Notes: generated by a model not told the origin, from the letters alone. 64,000 bases of DNA from Xylogone sp. PMI_703 (GCA_021399445.1 JAJTUQ010000002.1:310001-374000), one strand, 5' to 3'. Counted from the stretch's first letter, positions 25,801 to 37,363 are shown. Translations and numbers: made by a program.

Positions 25801-26086
25801 ATTAAACGGATGACGATGGCAACAAGATTTCGCATAAGTTAAAGCGACTCATCTTGTAGAATATACCAAGAGAAACTTGATTGGCCTTTCAAGTTATACT
25901 ATTTTGCTTAGCAGCTGATTGGAACAATAATTGATTAAATGCGTACAGCTAGCCCAGTATCCGTGCAGAATGCAATTTGCTGAATGTTAATTAAACAATA
26001 TACTGTACATGGTTCATTCTTTCCCCGTGATCACTATCTCCAATCCAAAACCCATTCCTAAATGCCTTTTGTATTCCAGTACATGT

Positions 26087-28652
26087 TCAGAAATCCAGGT
26101 ATCCTCTCTCGCGGCATTCGAACACGGCATTTAGTACCACGGCCACAAATAATGCCGCACAAAGTGTTGTAGGCCCGTATCGATCATGGTACTTGATGGC
26201 CTTCCTGGCACGAATTGCCTGGCTCCTATACAGGTATATCAACACACTATAAAGCAGAGATACAATTGCTAAGAGTGAAAAGACTCCTGCAGCTAGGAAG
26301 GACAAAGAGTTCGGCTTGGCACCAAAGTTTAGTAGAGTTGCAGCAATGGTGCCGATATAGATTGAGTATTCGAGCTAGAGCATTATCAGCATTTCAGTTT
26401 GTTATGGAGACTTGATTGGTAAACATAAGAAAACCTACCCAGGATAAGAATGTTCGCTCCGCTGCAAAATATACTTTTGGCTCCACACGAACTGGTACAT
26501 GTATTTTCTTGCCCTTTGGTGCTTTGAATCGTTTGGCTTGAATGGCACTGTTGCCGTTTGGCATTTGTGTAGACCTTGGTACTGGCGTAACTGCCTTCAA
26601 CGAATTCGTAAGCACATGGCCAACAGTGTGAAGTTGATGTTTCGCGAGCATCTTATAGTAAGTCCATCCACCAATTCGTCTGGCTTCTTCAATAGCGTCA
26701 CTGCTGTCATCTTCATCATCTGACTCATATAGAGGATAAGGCTCAGTAAGCGGCACGGAGGCAATCTGTTCCTCAACGTCAAGGCTGTTTCCTCCAGGAT
26801 GATTAATCCTATCCTCGCGTTCTCTATCTTCTAGTCGATCGCGAGCTTCGCGCATTCGTGCGACGTGTTCATCTGATGGTCCCGCACCCGAGCCGGACGG
26901 CTGTTCATATGTTTCCTCGTCCGAGTCATCGTCTTCTTCATCGTCATCACTTGTAGTGCTGTTCGCCGATTGACCCGGTCGCTGAATACCGAAATGATGA
27001 GACACAGGCTTACGAATATCAACGTCCATTTGTGGCATCCAGAATGGAAGAAGATTGATGCGATCAGGGAACAGGGTTGCCGTTCCGTGGATAAACTTTG
27101 AAAATTTGGGAACAGCCTCCACTAAGTGGCTGGCTGTCAGCTCACGAACCCATTCTGGCGGTTCTTGGCCAACTTGAGTTTGAAGTTTAACCTCAAGAAC
27201 AGCATATGGGAACCGCTCGATATCTTCGGGGGGTAATTGAGAGAACGGATAGTCGATACCAATATCCATACGTCGCCAATTATCACCTGATCTCTTTCGT
27301 CCATCAAGGTTGTCTTCACGAATCATAGTCAGCTCAGTATCCAAAGAGATACGGACACGAGCATCGGCTGGAAGCTGGAATGCAGTGCGGTTGTAGAAGG
27401 ATCGACAAACTGGCTTGTAGCCGTGCTTTAAAACCGAATATTGGATTTCTCTGGCAAGTCTCTCATCTTCTGCAATTGCTGCTGCCGGCTTTTTTCCTTC
27501 TTTTCTAGCTTTCTCAAAAATTGCCTCTGGAAGAAGCTCCCCCCTCATATATGCATTTACATTCTTTTCTTTGATACCAAATCTTGCTTTGACGGACTTT
27601 TCACCGGTCCAGTCTTCGCGGTGAGTCTTTCGTTCAACAAAGATTTGTTCCGTATCCATTCCACCATACCATCTCAGTCGAATCGCCTCGGCACCCTCAG
27701 ACTTTTTTAAACGACCTTCGTATAATTCCCAAGTATCTGGATTGTCGTAGTATATGGATGTAATTGCGGAATCCTTAGTCTCGAATTCTTTACTGGCATT
27801 GAAAACCAAAACAGGCAGGTGCTAAATTATATCAGCAAAGAATTGTTGGAAGGCTTCATTAAACAAACCTTCAGAATGATAAGTTTAAGCTCCGTGATAT
27901 TATCAGGATGAACCCAGTACTTTGTAGTTTGACGGACAAAGCTGGCCTGACTTCCGCCGGCGGCACTATCTCCCTTCACTGGATGTCCTCTTGTCCTAAC
28001 AATATCGTATAGCTTCGATAACTTCACAATATCCGCGTCGTAATTGTCCTTGAAGAAAGGTTTGGCCTTTAGTCTGGTAGCAAATACCGGTTTCAAGTGC
28101 CACTTGGTTTGTTTCTATCCAGATGTGAGCTGATTGGAGCTGATTGGAGCTGATTGAATAACTGTTAGAGCTCAACGGCAAACTTACATCGTGCTTCTTG
28201 ATGATCTTCTGGAATCCAGTATAGTTTAGCTGAACGAACTTCGACAGATCGTGAACATCAGCTATGATGTCACTCAGATCCTCCTCTAAGAGCATGAACT
28301 CTTCTTCCGTGGGCACATCACTCTCTCCATCAGCAGCATTTCCCGCAGGCCCTCGCTGGTCCATCCTTGCAACAACATCGTTAACCTCCCTCTCACTATT
28401 AGCTATTCTCCTCCCAATCTCGATAGCCTTGACCTTTTGTTTCGTGTGGACTTTGTCAAGCTCTTGCTCGAGCTTAGCGATAAACTCCGATTCATCATCT
28501 TCAGTCCACTCCCGCCTCTTGCCTTTGGGGTTGGATTTAGAAGGAGGAACTATATATGCCTTCCTGAGCTGCTCTTTCAGCTCATCGTAAGCAATGTAGT
28601 ACCATTGATACTCCTTAATTGCGCTCGAGCGCAATTCCTCGCCAAACTTCAT
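26087..28652 (-). CDS. VTC4: Vacuolar transporter chaperone 4, polyphosphate polymerase
   Basis: Exons 28652-28188, 28114-27869, 27821-26439 and 26374-26087 give 793 residues. Residues 1-~155 are an SPX inositol-pyrophosphate sensor ([32 protein letters not shown]). The catalytic tunnel domain follows, with the Vtc4-type motifs [49 protein letters not shown] and KFSKFIHG. The basic and acidic residues needed for activity are therefore present, favouring Vtc4 over the inactive Vtc2/3. After an acidic linker come three C-terminal membrane helices. The product makes polyphosphate from ATP and moves it into the vacuole. Intron 1 carries a 10-bp triplicate. Confidence 0.95.
28127..28156. repeat. 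Three tandem copies of a 10-bp unit in VTC4 intron 1
   Basis: The unit GAGCTGATTG is repeated three times without change. It lies inside the first VTC4 intron (28115-28187), 12 bases from the 3' splice site. On the coding strand each copy reads CAATCAGCTC. Confidence 0.9.
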
Positions 28653-29336
28653 TATAATCAAGCCAGGAGCAAACTTAGCACGTTGTTCCGATGTATATCT
28701 TCGAGATTGCCAACTGAGAGTCCTTTTGCTGAGATCTTGGACGACTAGCATTACCTAGTTTCTAGCGAGCATCGTTTAAGCAGCAGTCCATAAGCTCGAA
28801 GCGACGTCAATCAGGAGTATGGCAATTGAGGGAGCCACTCAATGGAAAGCAATTGAGGACAAGGTAGATATGTATCAAGCAATCAAGCAGTGACCAAACA
28901 AGTTTGGACGATGGAAAGAGCTGCAAATTCTTGCCCGCCCCGTTCGCATGCTTGTCATTCCGCCACTTGTAGCTCTGTGATCCATCGCTAACCAATCATA
29001 AGCTCGGAATCCAGCACGGGATCGGCTTTTTTTGACGAGGCTGGAGATGCAGTTTGATCACATAACAAACATCATCATGCATGGAGCTATCAGAAGTAAA
29101 TACCGTAATCTACTAAAGCATCGGCACTTAAGGATGTCTGTAGAAGGATTGAAACGCGCAAATATGCAGGTACATTGCTTATTAGGGCAACGATGTAGAC
29201 AAATACAGTGTCCTCGCAATCATATCTATTCTTATCCGATTAATCTTTCATCAAAGATATATCTTACTAGCTTCATAATGACATATCATCCGTACCAAAC
29301 ATAGTGTTCATATCTACCATCCCATCTCTATTCATA
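28653..29336. other. Intergenic region upstream of VTC4, no gene seen
   Basis: About 680 bases between the VTC4 start and the MCM4 stop, both on the minus strand. It should contain the VTC4 promoter. A CACGTT hexamer occurs at 28679-28684, close to the start codon. It resembles a weak Pho4-type site, but single hexamers occur by chance. Confidence 0.4.
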
Positions 29337-32300
29337 TTAAGCAACACCGGTGACTCTACGAATGCTCCTCCTTGCGCCCTCACCCACAACCATAATTTGA
29401 CTTTCTTGTTCAAGCGTCCGGATAGCCTCACCAACTTCAGCTGCATCCACTTGAATGCTACTCTGCTCTCCTAACCTCCTAATGACTTCACTGTACCTAG
29501 CTGCCTGTCCTTGCCTGGTCATATCATCGAGGAGGGTTAATACAGCAGACTTCAAATCCTGTCTTCTTCTTCTTTCACTGGCGCTTGTACCTTCAGTCAG
29601 CAAGCTCATATCAATGAGGCCAGTTCGTGCATCAGTGGCGGACTGTTTGAGAGCTGATTTGATGAGACGAACTGCCTCAAGCACATCATCACGAGTTACT
29701 ATATCTGACAGGCGCATTTTGGCATGAGCTTCAGAGAGGCGGATCATAGATTCAAGTTGTCTTGTAGTAGCGGTGATACGGCGTTCGGCGGCCCTGACAT
29801 CTTCGCCAAGTTTGCGCATCTCAACATAGGAATCGACGAGCTCTTTGGCAGCTTCTTCGTTAATTCTTGGATGGCATTTTGCGCGGGCGTATGAAATATA
29901 GGCTGTAAGGAATTCAATGGGCTATGATATGTCAGCTAAAACTTTCATTGAAAAAAAGTGGGCAATTCCACTTACCAGTATCTCCATGCCTCCAGATGCA
30001 CTTTCAGGGGTGTCGTCGATGTACATGCTAAGAAGATGCCTAGCCAAGCGTCGATCACTAGTCTCATCGATACGATCGAGAATAAGATATACTAGGTCGA
30101 ATCTTGAAAGCAGAGTGGGGGGTAGGTCGATATTTTGAGGAACGGGTAGGTTAGGATTATACTTGCTTCCTATGGGGTTCGCAGATGCTAGAATGCTGGT
30201 TCTAGCATTTAGTGTAGTGATAATCCCAGCTTTAGCAACTGAGACGGTTTGTTGTTCCATAACTTCATGCAAGACTGACCGAGTGGCGTCGGACATCTTG
30301 TCAAATTCATCAATACAGCAAACTCCCCCATCGGAAAGAACTAAAGCACCGGATTCAAGAACCAGTTGGCGGGTTTCCGGATCTCGAGTAACATATGCAG
30401 TCAACCCTACAGCTGACGAGCCCTTGCCACTTGTATACACACCACGAGGTGCTATCCTGTGAACATACTTCAGAAGTTGCGATTTTGAGGTAGAGGGATC
30501 TCCACAGAGAAGAACGTTAATATCCCCTCTATATTTGGGGCTGCCTCCTTTTTCAAATGACTTGTTGGTACCGCCAAACATTTGAAGTAGAATTCCTTTC
30601 TTTACGTCATCCATTTCAAAAATGCTAGGAGCAAGAGAGCGTGATAAAAGTTCATATATATCCGGCCTAACTGCGGTGGCTTTAATCTTCTCCTCTTCCT
30701 CTTCGGTAATCTTCCTAGTCTCAGGAATGTTGCTAATCTCTTCTGAGTTGTCATCCTCAAGCGTGGAAACATCGATTCCCATGCGTTTTTTATCAATCTT
30801 CTGCACATGAACCACATCTATGAATGTCTTATAGATACTTTTCAAAGTGCGTTGTCGCGGGTTGACTCGGATCGGCGTGGCTCTAAATATTCCGGTAACC
30901 TCAACACGATCACCAGCCTTACACATATCGACTAAGTCGTCGTAAGCACACAAAGAAACTGAATGTGGCGTCTGACCAGCAGGAACCGTATCTGGAGTCT
31001 CCTGGAGCTTGATGACTTGTTTGTCCATGAAATCGCACCTGTTATGCACGATTTGCATAGAATTTTGCGATTTGCACACAGGACGGGGACACTCTGTAGG
31101 CTCGGCAATACGTCCTCGGTCAATATCAACCTTAACGGTGTGATTGCAGACGTAGCATTTAAAGAAAGCCTCTCTCATATCGGGTATTATAGGACTAGTA
31201 CGGATTACCAAGCCTTTAATTGACACAATTTTATCGACATCTATACCAAGTTAGTCTTTCGTGCCCAGAAAAGGGTGTTAGAACCTTTACCAGACGGGTT
31301 CAATTCTCTCATATTCACTGTTTGGTCCAGTCCAAAAGGTCGGACCTTAAAGTTTCTCCGTTGAACCTCTGCCAAAAGATCCACAGTTTCCGCTTCTTCA
31401 TTGCGGGGTGTCTGTACATCATCACCCCGTTCAGAACTGGGCACTGGAGGCTCAGAACTCATAATCCGACTACGCTGAGAAGTACGGCTGGGTGTACTTT
31501 GTGACTGCCTCTGACTAGCCATCTCCGCCTCAGCAATCTCATACATAACATCTTTGATCGACTGATCCATAAGCGGGATGACTTCCTGAGGGTAGTTCTG
31601 GGTTTGTTGCCAAAGTTTTTTAGTCGGTGGATAAGCTTTGAGATTGCGTAGATCTAGATTTAGAGAGTTGATGCCCAAAGTTAACATTTCCTTCATCATC
31701 TCAAAATACTCTTTGATGTTAGTCTCCGGGCTTGATTGGATCTCTTCCTCAGATATACCATCTACAATCATTCGATACCTCTTTGTATAATTTCTTAGAA
31801 AATCCTTAAAAACAGTGTAAGTATCAGCCGTCGAAACATTAGTACCCCAGATTGTCTGGCCATTGCCTCCTAATGCCTCGGCATCCGATGTAGTTGGATC
31901 AAGATTTGAAAAAGATGGTGCATCTGAAGCATGAGCAGTTTCTTGCACCACACGTCCAGTTTCGTCCATAAAGATACGTCTCCGGGCACGGGGCGTTCTA
32001 GCACCATCAGAGTCTATATCGCCACGTCTGCTATTATTAATGGCAGATCCATGGCCAAGTGAACGAGACGACCTGACAAATAAACCACTACTATCGCTAT
32101 GGAGAGCAGATGGCTGGCGGTTTGCAAATCCACCGCCTGGACTAGAACTTGAGGCATATCGTATGGGAGATGAATCTATCTTAGTCAACACTACGGATCT
32201 GATCATAATACTACATCCTCTTACCTCCAATGAGCTGACCACTGGCTCTCGGCGTGCGATCGCCATCAGTCTGAGTCGTTTGAGTATTACTCATCTGCCG

Positions 32301-32558
32301 CAAGGGAGAACTGACATCTCGCATATGATGATCAGGCTCCACTGGTGACGAGCGGAAATTCATAGGTGATGAAGATTGGAGAGGCCGCCTCGGTGTGCCA
32401 TTATTTTGAGATTCTCCCTGAGAAGAAGCGGCTTCATTGTGAAGCTGTGCAGCAGCAGGATCAACAGGACTACTAGGTGCAGCAGTAGTTCTACGGGAAG
32501 ACCGTCTTGGTGTTGCTGATTGAGAGCTACGTTCTCTCCTGGGTGCGGGGGAAGACAT
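29337..32558 (-). CDS. MCM4: DNA replication licensing factor Mcm4
   Basis: Exons 32558-32225, 32175-31291, 31240-29976 and 29921-29337 join to 1022 residues. The first ~190 residues are Ser/Thr/Pro-rich with many SP/TP sites, as expected for the Mcm4 N-terminal tail phosphorylated by Cdc7 and CDK. Then come the OB-fold with a zinc-finger (Cys435, 438, 457, 462), the Walker A variant GDPSTSKSQ (653-661), Walker [10 protein letters not shown], the arginine finger LLSRFDLVY and the C-terminal winged helix. It is one of six subunits of the replicative helicase. The start sits downstream of a CGCG-rich promoter containing ACGCGT. Confidence 0.96.
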
Positions 32559-33238
32559 CTTGGTCGTTGCTTCTAATGCTGCGTTTGTTACGAAAACGAA
32601 GAATAGTTCAACGTATGCAAGTTGTGGAAACGGAGGAACTGGCGAAGAAAACGCGTCTAACGCTACGCGAAAGTTCGCGCTCGACGTGTCGAAGTGCTTG
32701 CAGTAGCGTATTGAGTTACCCCTGACACTTGCGTTTGCTATACCAGCGTACACTGTCGCGGATAATTAATTATGCAGCTCCGGGAACTTCCAGTAGGAAA
32801 GCGTATCCTGAATCTCTCCAAGGTGCTCATAGTTGCGTTTAGTGAACTTAGCTCTCGTACACTCCCTTCTTCTTCGTCTTATGGATTTATCTAACTATCT
32901 TAACTAGCTAACTTTGAAATGGTGCTCATGTATGAAGAAGTATAGCTATCATCGAAATGCTATTTTGCGCCTCTTATACTTGCAGTTGTAGGAAAATACT
33001 TCAACCGAGCTTGCCAGTCAGATCCAAGAGTAACTGCCCACTAGAAAGCTTTTCTAAGTAGTAATTATTGGCTGTTCATACTCAAAAAGGAAGAAGGAAT
33101 AACGGGGTGTTGTGGTTTGTAACTTGAACCTTATATTTCAGGCAATCGGGAATCACATCCCCAATTGTGAACAGCTGGAGGTCCATAACGACCATTAAAT
33201 TCGCCCAAGGTCCCAATTTAACAGCTATCACAGCAACC
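32559..33238. other. Divergent promoter region MCM4/RET3
   Basis: About 680 bases between divergent starts of MCM4 and the zeta-COP gene. Apart from the CGCG cluster near MCM4, nothing specific was recognised. Frames here are short and mutually overlapping. Confidence 0.5.
32651..32656. promoter_or_regulatory. Candidate MCB (MluI cell-cycle box) upstream of MCM4
   Basis: A perfect ACGCGT lies 93 bases before the MCM4 start codon. It is flanked within 25 bases by the related hexamers ACGCGA and TCGCGC. In fungi MBF binds ACGCGT and drives G1/S genes including MCM genes. The site is seen; its use is inferred. Confidence 0.55.
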
Positions 33239-34054
33239 ATGGCGCCAAATATGAGCCTTTTCTCTGTGAATGCAGTCATTATACTCTCTACAGAAGATGG
33301 CTCTAGACTCTTTGCAAAATACTACCAAGCACCACACCACACCGCAGGCCCCGCGCATGGAAGCTGTACGTTATTTCACCTCACGCGTGCTCCTAGCAAC
33401 ACTACCATCTTCGATATTATTTCCTTGCCAAATGTTACCCACCTAGTCTTGCGCATTTTTGCCTATTAGCTTGCATGTATTGTACTAACGGAAGGCAATA
33501 GCCAATCCACAATCCCCATATCCAGACGTAAAGGCGCAAAAAACATTTGAGAAAGGGCTTTTCGAGAAAACTGCAAAGCAAAATGGAGATATTATAGTTT
33601 ATGATTCCCAAGTAGTGCTATACAAGGGAGAGAGCGATTTGATGGTCTACGTTATTGGAGGACAAGACGAGAACGAGATTATGTTATATCAGGTTCTACT
33701 AGCAGTCCGAGACTCGCTCCATTTACTATTCAAGTAAGCAAAGAGTTATCTTTGTCATTTTCTCGTTGTAATTGAAGGGAGAAACATGACTGACATATTT
33801 ATACAACCAGGCAACCATTAGACAAGCGGACTGTTGTGGAAAACTATGACCTAGTTGCTCTTGCCATTGATGAAATCGTTGACGATGGAATAATTCTTGA
33901 AACCGACCCCACGATCATTGCACAGCGAGTTAGCAGAGCTCCAGCACAGGATGTGGCGCAATTGAAGGGTATTGACCTTAGTGAACAAGGCATGAATAAC
34001 CTAGCACAATTTGGTAAGGCAAAGCTTGGAGATTGGTTAAGGCAAGGGTTGTGA
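33239..34054 (+). CDS. RET3: Coatomer subunit zeta (zeta-COP)
   Basis: Exons 33239-33365, 33502-33733 and 33811-34054 give 200 residues, the usual size. The longin-like fold is evident from MSLFSVNAVIILSTEDGSRL, KAQKTFEKGLFEKTAKQNGD, GESDLMVYVIGGQDENE and the final GIILETDPTIIAQRV helix region. Zeta-COP is a small subunit of the COPI coat that forms retrograde Golgi-to-ER vesicles. The start follows CAACC, and an in-frame second Met lies four codons later. The gene is convergent with SUA5. Confidence 0.95.
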
Positions 34055-34232
34055 TGCAATTCATAACCTGTCATGTGAAATAATCTCGATAGAACACGAG
34101 GTATGATGAAGAAAATACGGGAGCAGACATTCGGAGTTAAGGTATGTTCGTCTCATTCCGAGACTGTCACATGAATAGAGCTATTGTATTCTGGGACTTA
34201 GGAGAACATGGTTTTATTGAAATATGAAGCCT

Positions 34233-35642
34233 CTATGTCTCTATATCCGTTGCTGCTTTTCGTAGCCTGTTCATCACCGCAGCGGCTATGTCTCCTTGAT
34301 CTTCTATTCCCTCTACATAAATGACATCGACACCCTTCCTGTCCAACTCTCGAAGTGCGAAGAACAATCCACGTGCAATATCTTTCGTCTCATTACCAAG
34401 GTAGATCTCGGTAATATGTGCGATACAAATCTCAGGGGAAGTTCTCGTCATACTACCTAACTCAGCCAGGGAAACTGGTCGTCCGGCCAGAAGATCTGCT
34501 TCGGTAACTGCATAAGAATCATCCGTCTGAATGCTGCCTTTGACATGCAATACAGTCCAGAAATCTTCACCACCTATCGAACGGTATTTTCTATCAAGAC
34601 CTGCGAACTCAGCCCATTTTTTAGTCCTGATAATGCCGATATGAGAGACATCGCTATTCTGAGAACTGGTATTATTGTTATCTCCTTCCCCATTCGCCAT
34701 TCTGGCATTCAGAGGTATCAGAGGCGTAACACCTTCCGAAGTTGCCTCATAAAGCACCACCTTCGCCTTAGGACTGTAGTGCTTGTATTTCATACCAGGA
34801 GCTCTGGGGGCGCTTGATCCGACTTCACTCCTATCCTTATAACCTTTGACAGCAGTCTCCCATCCATGGCATTCACGGATCTTATCAATACTCACTCCGC
34901 CAGGACGCAGCACGACGGGCGGATCGCACAGCCCATCCACAACAGTGCTCTCGACCCCAACTTGACAGGAGCCTCCATCCAGAATCAATTCAATCTTGCC
35001 ATTTAGGTCATGTAGTACATGTTCTGCCGCAGTAGGTGATGGTTTCGTTGACGCATTTGCCGAGGGAGCAGCAAGCGGAACTCCAGCAAGTTTTATAAGA
35101 GAAAGGGCAAGTGGTGAAGAAGGCATTCGAGCGCCAAAAGTTGGTAGCCCAGCTGTCACTTCTGGGGCAAGCTTAGAAGGTTGTGGATTCTTTAGTAGTA
35201 TTGTCAGAGGGCCTGGCCAGAATTTCTTGATCAAAGGCTTATATATTTCCGGTATTAGCTCGGCTTTGTTCAATACCCCGTTCGTCTCCGTAGATGGAAG
35301 TAGAAAACTTCGCAGCATCGACAAGTCACAGAAGTGCATGATCAAGGGGTTATCTGACGGTCTGCCCTTGGCTTTGTAAATGCCCTTAACAGCATCACTA
35401 CGGGTAGCATCAGCCCCAAGCCCATACACCGTCTCCGTTGGAAATGCCACTGGGATACTTGTAGTTTTTAAGTGTTGGGCCGCCTCATGTAGTGGTCCAC
35501 TACTTTGAAGCTCTCGAGGTACCTCCCAGTGATCCAAAGATTCCGAGTCTTTAAACTTTCCAAAATCACTGATGCGTGCCGGCAGTATTCTGGTCTCTAA
35601 AGCAGACTGACTGCCATTTGTGTCTGCTATTTTTGCACCCAT
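34233..35642 (-). CDS. SUA5: Threonylcarbamoyl-AMP synthase Sua5
   Basis: Single exon, 469 residues from the first in-frame Met (MGAKIADTNGSQ). The YrdC domain spans about residues 50-270 (IPVAFPTETVYGLGADATRS, KAKGRPSDNPLIMHFC, FGARMPSSPLALSLI, CQVGVESTVVDG, VVLRPGGVS). The C-terminal Sua5 domain follows (SSAPRAPGMKYKHYSPKAKV ... ADLLAGRPVSLAELGSM). It makes threonylcarbamoyl-AMP for t6A37 of ANN-decoding tRNAs. The frame is open for 41 more codons upstream without an ATG, so a longer, spliced or non-AUG-initiated mitochondrial form is possible. Confidence 0.93.
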   Translation of the reverse strand: MGAKIADTNGSQSALETRILPARISDFGKFKDSESLDHWEVPRELQSSGPLHEAAQHLKTTSIPVAFPTETVYGLGADATRSDAVKGIYKAKGRPSDNPLIMHFCDLSMLRSFLLPSTETNGVLNKAELIPEIYKPLIKKFWPGPLTILLKNPQPSKLAPEVTAGLPTFGARMPSSPLALSLIKLAGVPLAAPSANASTKPSPTAAEHVLHDLNGKIELILDGGSCQVGVESTVVDGLCDPPVVLRPGGVSIDKIRECHGWETAVKGYKDRSEVGSSAPRAPGMKYKHYSPKAKVVLYEATSEGVTPLIPLNARMANGEGDNNNTSSQNSDVSHIGIIRTKKWAEFAGLDRKYRSIGGEDFWTVLHVKGSIQTDDSYAVTEADLLAGRPVSLAELGSMTRTSPEICIAHITEIYLGNETKDIARGLFFALRELDRKGVDVIYVEGIEDQGDIAAAVMNRLRKAATDIET

Positions 35643-36188
35643 TTTTTCAAGAGTGTTGGGCTTGCCAAGGAAGCCCTGTATAATACTTCGAATATTCTGA
35701 AAAGCCAGCGCAAAAACTTCACCTAGGTATCCTTCTACCCTGGCGATGATAAAATGTTCTGACAATAGGTTGAACTGTGGTAAACATTCTTTGGTTCAAA
35801 AAAAGGCCCTAACAGAGTGTCTTTGACGCATCTGTAAGATGGATGACTCCAATAAAAATCTTCAAGGAAAGGATGACACTGCTGCCTGAGTCCTTGAAGC
35901 TGTACTTAGCAAGGCTATAATTTCTCAGCCTTGCATACCACGTGCAAATCCTCACAGTGACTGGCTATTATCAAATAGCAAAAAACATCATTGAGAGCAA
36001 ACGTGCCTGATTTATTGTGGAAGGATTCCTCTTCCCAAATCTTTCTCGGTCTGAGTACAGAGCCCTTTTTGTATGTGATTTTATGAAAGGTCTTCAGAGA
36101 GGTTCCTTTACGAGGTTTATTTCAGTAAAATTTTACTCAAAAAAATTATTCAATTCCCAGTCTGAGACGGGGCAAGAGAAACCGATTT
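35643..36188. other. Intergenic region, no gene seen
   Basis: About 550 A+T-rich bases between the SUA5 start and the 3' end of the tRNA-Tyr gene. It should include the SUA5 promoter and 5' leader. No other signal was recognised. Confidence 0.5.
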
Positions 36189-36274
36189 CCCTCGGACCGG
36201 ATTCGAACCGGTGACATCCAGATCAACCTGAGCATTTACAGTCTGACGTCATAAACCAACTAGACGACCAAGGG
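36189..36274 (-). tRNA. tRNA-Tyr (GUA) with a 12-nt intron
   Basis: The minus strand folds as a complete tRNA. The acceptor stem CCCTTGG pairs with CCGAGGG, including the C1-G72 pair typical of eukaryotic tRNA-Tyr. A D arm is present. The anticodon stem TCAGA pairs with TCTGG, and the T arm is ACCGG-TTCGAAT-CCGGT, which contains the B box. The anticodon GTA is at 36239-36237. A 12-nt intron (36235-36224) interrupts the loop one base 3' of the anticodon, the standard nuclear tRNA intron site. Mature length without CCA is 74 nt. Confidence 0.95.
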
Positions 36275-37112
36275 TGATACCAATCGAGCCATTACGGCTG
36301 CTTGTTGTTGCCTTATCTCTTATCTTCTCATAAGAACATAATAGCGCTATCACTAACTTACAACTTGAGCTACATGCAGCAGTTATTTAATCCATTAACT
36401 AATTTTGATAATAGCAATCTTGCCTCATCGTCTGCGCCAGTTACTTGATCTAAACAAGTTTACAAGATTAGTCAATAGTTATTTAGGGCATTGCTACGGT
36501 TATTATGGTTTTCATGAGTTTTTCGTATTTACATGGATCCAACAAGGTAGGGTGCGCCAGCTATTTAATGAAACCATTTTCGTCTCCAACTTCTCATTAA
36601 TTATGGGGAGTATATTTATTTGCAATACGTTTTATATGTAAGACTTTGTTGCTTCAACTTCGAAGGCTGTTCAATTCGTCTTGTCGGTCTGATTTATTTC
36701 TAGGTGAAGTTCATTTCAGCTTCCTCCGCTGTTAAGCTAATTGAAAAGAGCTTCTACTAACTCATCAACGGACAATGTAGAGTCCCTACAATAAAGCTAC
36801 AGTGCCTGTCCATATCAGAATTGACATGATGACACACCGTCTTCGGGATTTACAGGCCGCAAAGTGGTCGCCGATTATTCTAGCTTCGCGCATATTGCCG
36901 CTACCCCGCTATCGCCACGGGGCCTATTTTCAAATCTAGAGTAGATGACTTAGCGGATAGACGTTAACTATAAAAATATAAGCTGCCGGCAGGACGCCAA
37001 AGCAATACAAATCACAAATCACCTAGTTAGAGCAACAGAAGGAGAGAAGAACTATCGTCGAGGAACTCGTCTCAAACAGACTCAAGCATAAGAAATATCA
37101 CATCTAGCAAAA
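36275..37112. other. Intergenic region, no gene seen
   Basis: About 840 A+T-rich bases between the tRNA and a small plus-strand gene. The 78-codon frame at 36405 has the composition of random A+T-rich DNA. The last 150 bases are the likely 5' leader of the small gene. Confidence 0.5.
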
Positions 37113-37363
37113 ATGTGTATGCAAACAACTTGTCCAACTTGCAGTATGTCATGAACTCTCATCTTCTTGCTCTACTATAGTCTAGGTGTTCCGGATGCAC
37201 AGCGAAGAAGCTAACAATCAGTGTAGAGAAGGCCACATGGAGGGGCTGTGGTCAGCATGTCCCCAGCGTGATGGATAAGATTCCTGAGGATCAGCGATGC
37301 ACCTGCGAGCCGAAGGTTGAGAAGGAGGGCAAAAAATATCCTCCCATGCCCCAGCAAAGCTGA
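37113..37363 (+). CDS. Small Cys-rich protein, 55 residues, unknown function
   Basis: Two exons, 37113-37143 and 37227-37363. The intron has donor GTATGT, a GCTAAC branch site and acceptor GTGTAG, and it keeps phase. The product carries Cys2, 7, 10, 18, 35 and 37 in the pattern CPTC, WRGCGQH and RCTC. This suggests a small zinc-binding fold, with no signal peptide and no membrane segment. The segment CGQHVPSVMDKIP resembles short proteins common in filamentous ascomycetes, but I know no assigned function. It would be missed by any cut-off above 55 codons. An alternative acceptor at 37195 introduces a stop in the chosen frame, so the longer intron is preferred. Confidence 0.75.

Noticed and set aside
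37144..37195. Shorter intron for the 55-residue protein gene
   Set aside because: Acceptors at 37180 and 37195 lead to stop codons in the resulting frame, and only 37226 restores the CKKATWRGCG junction.
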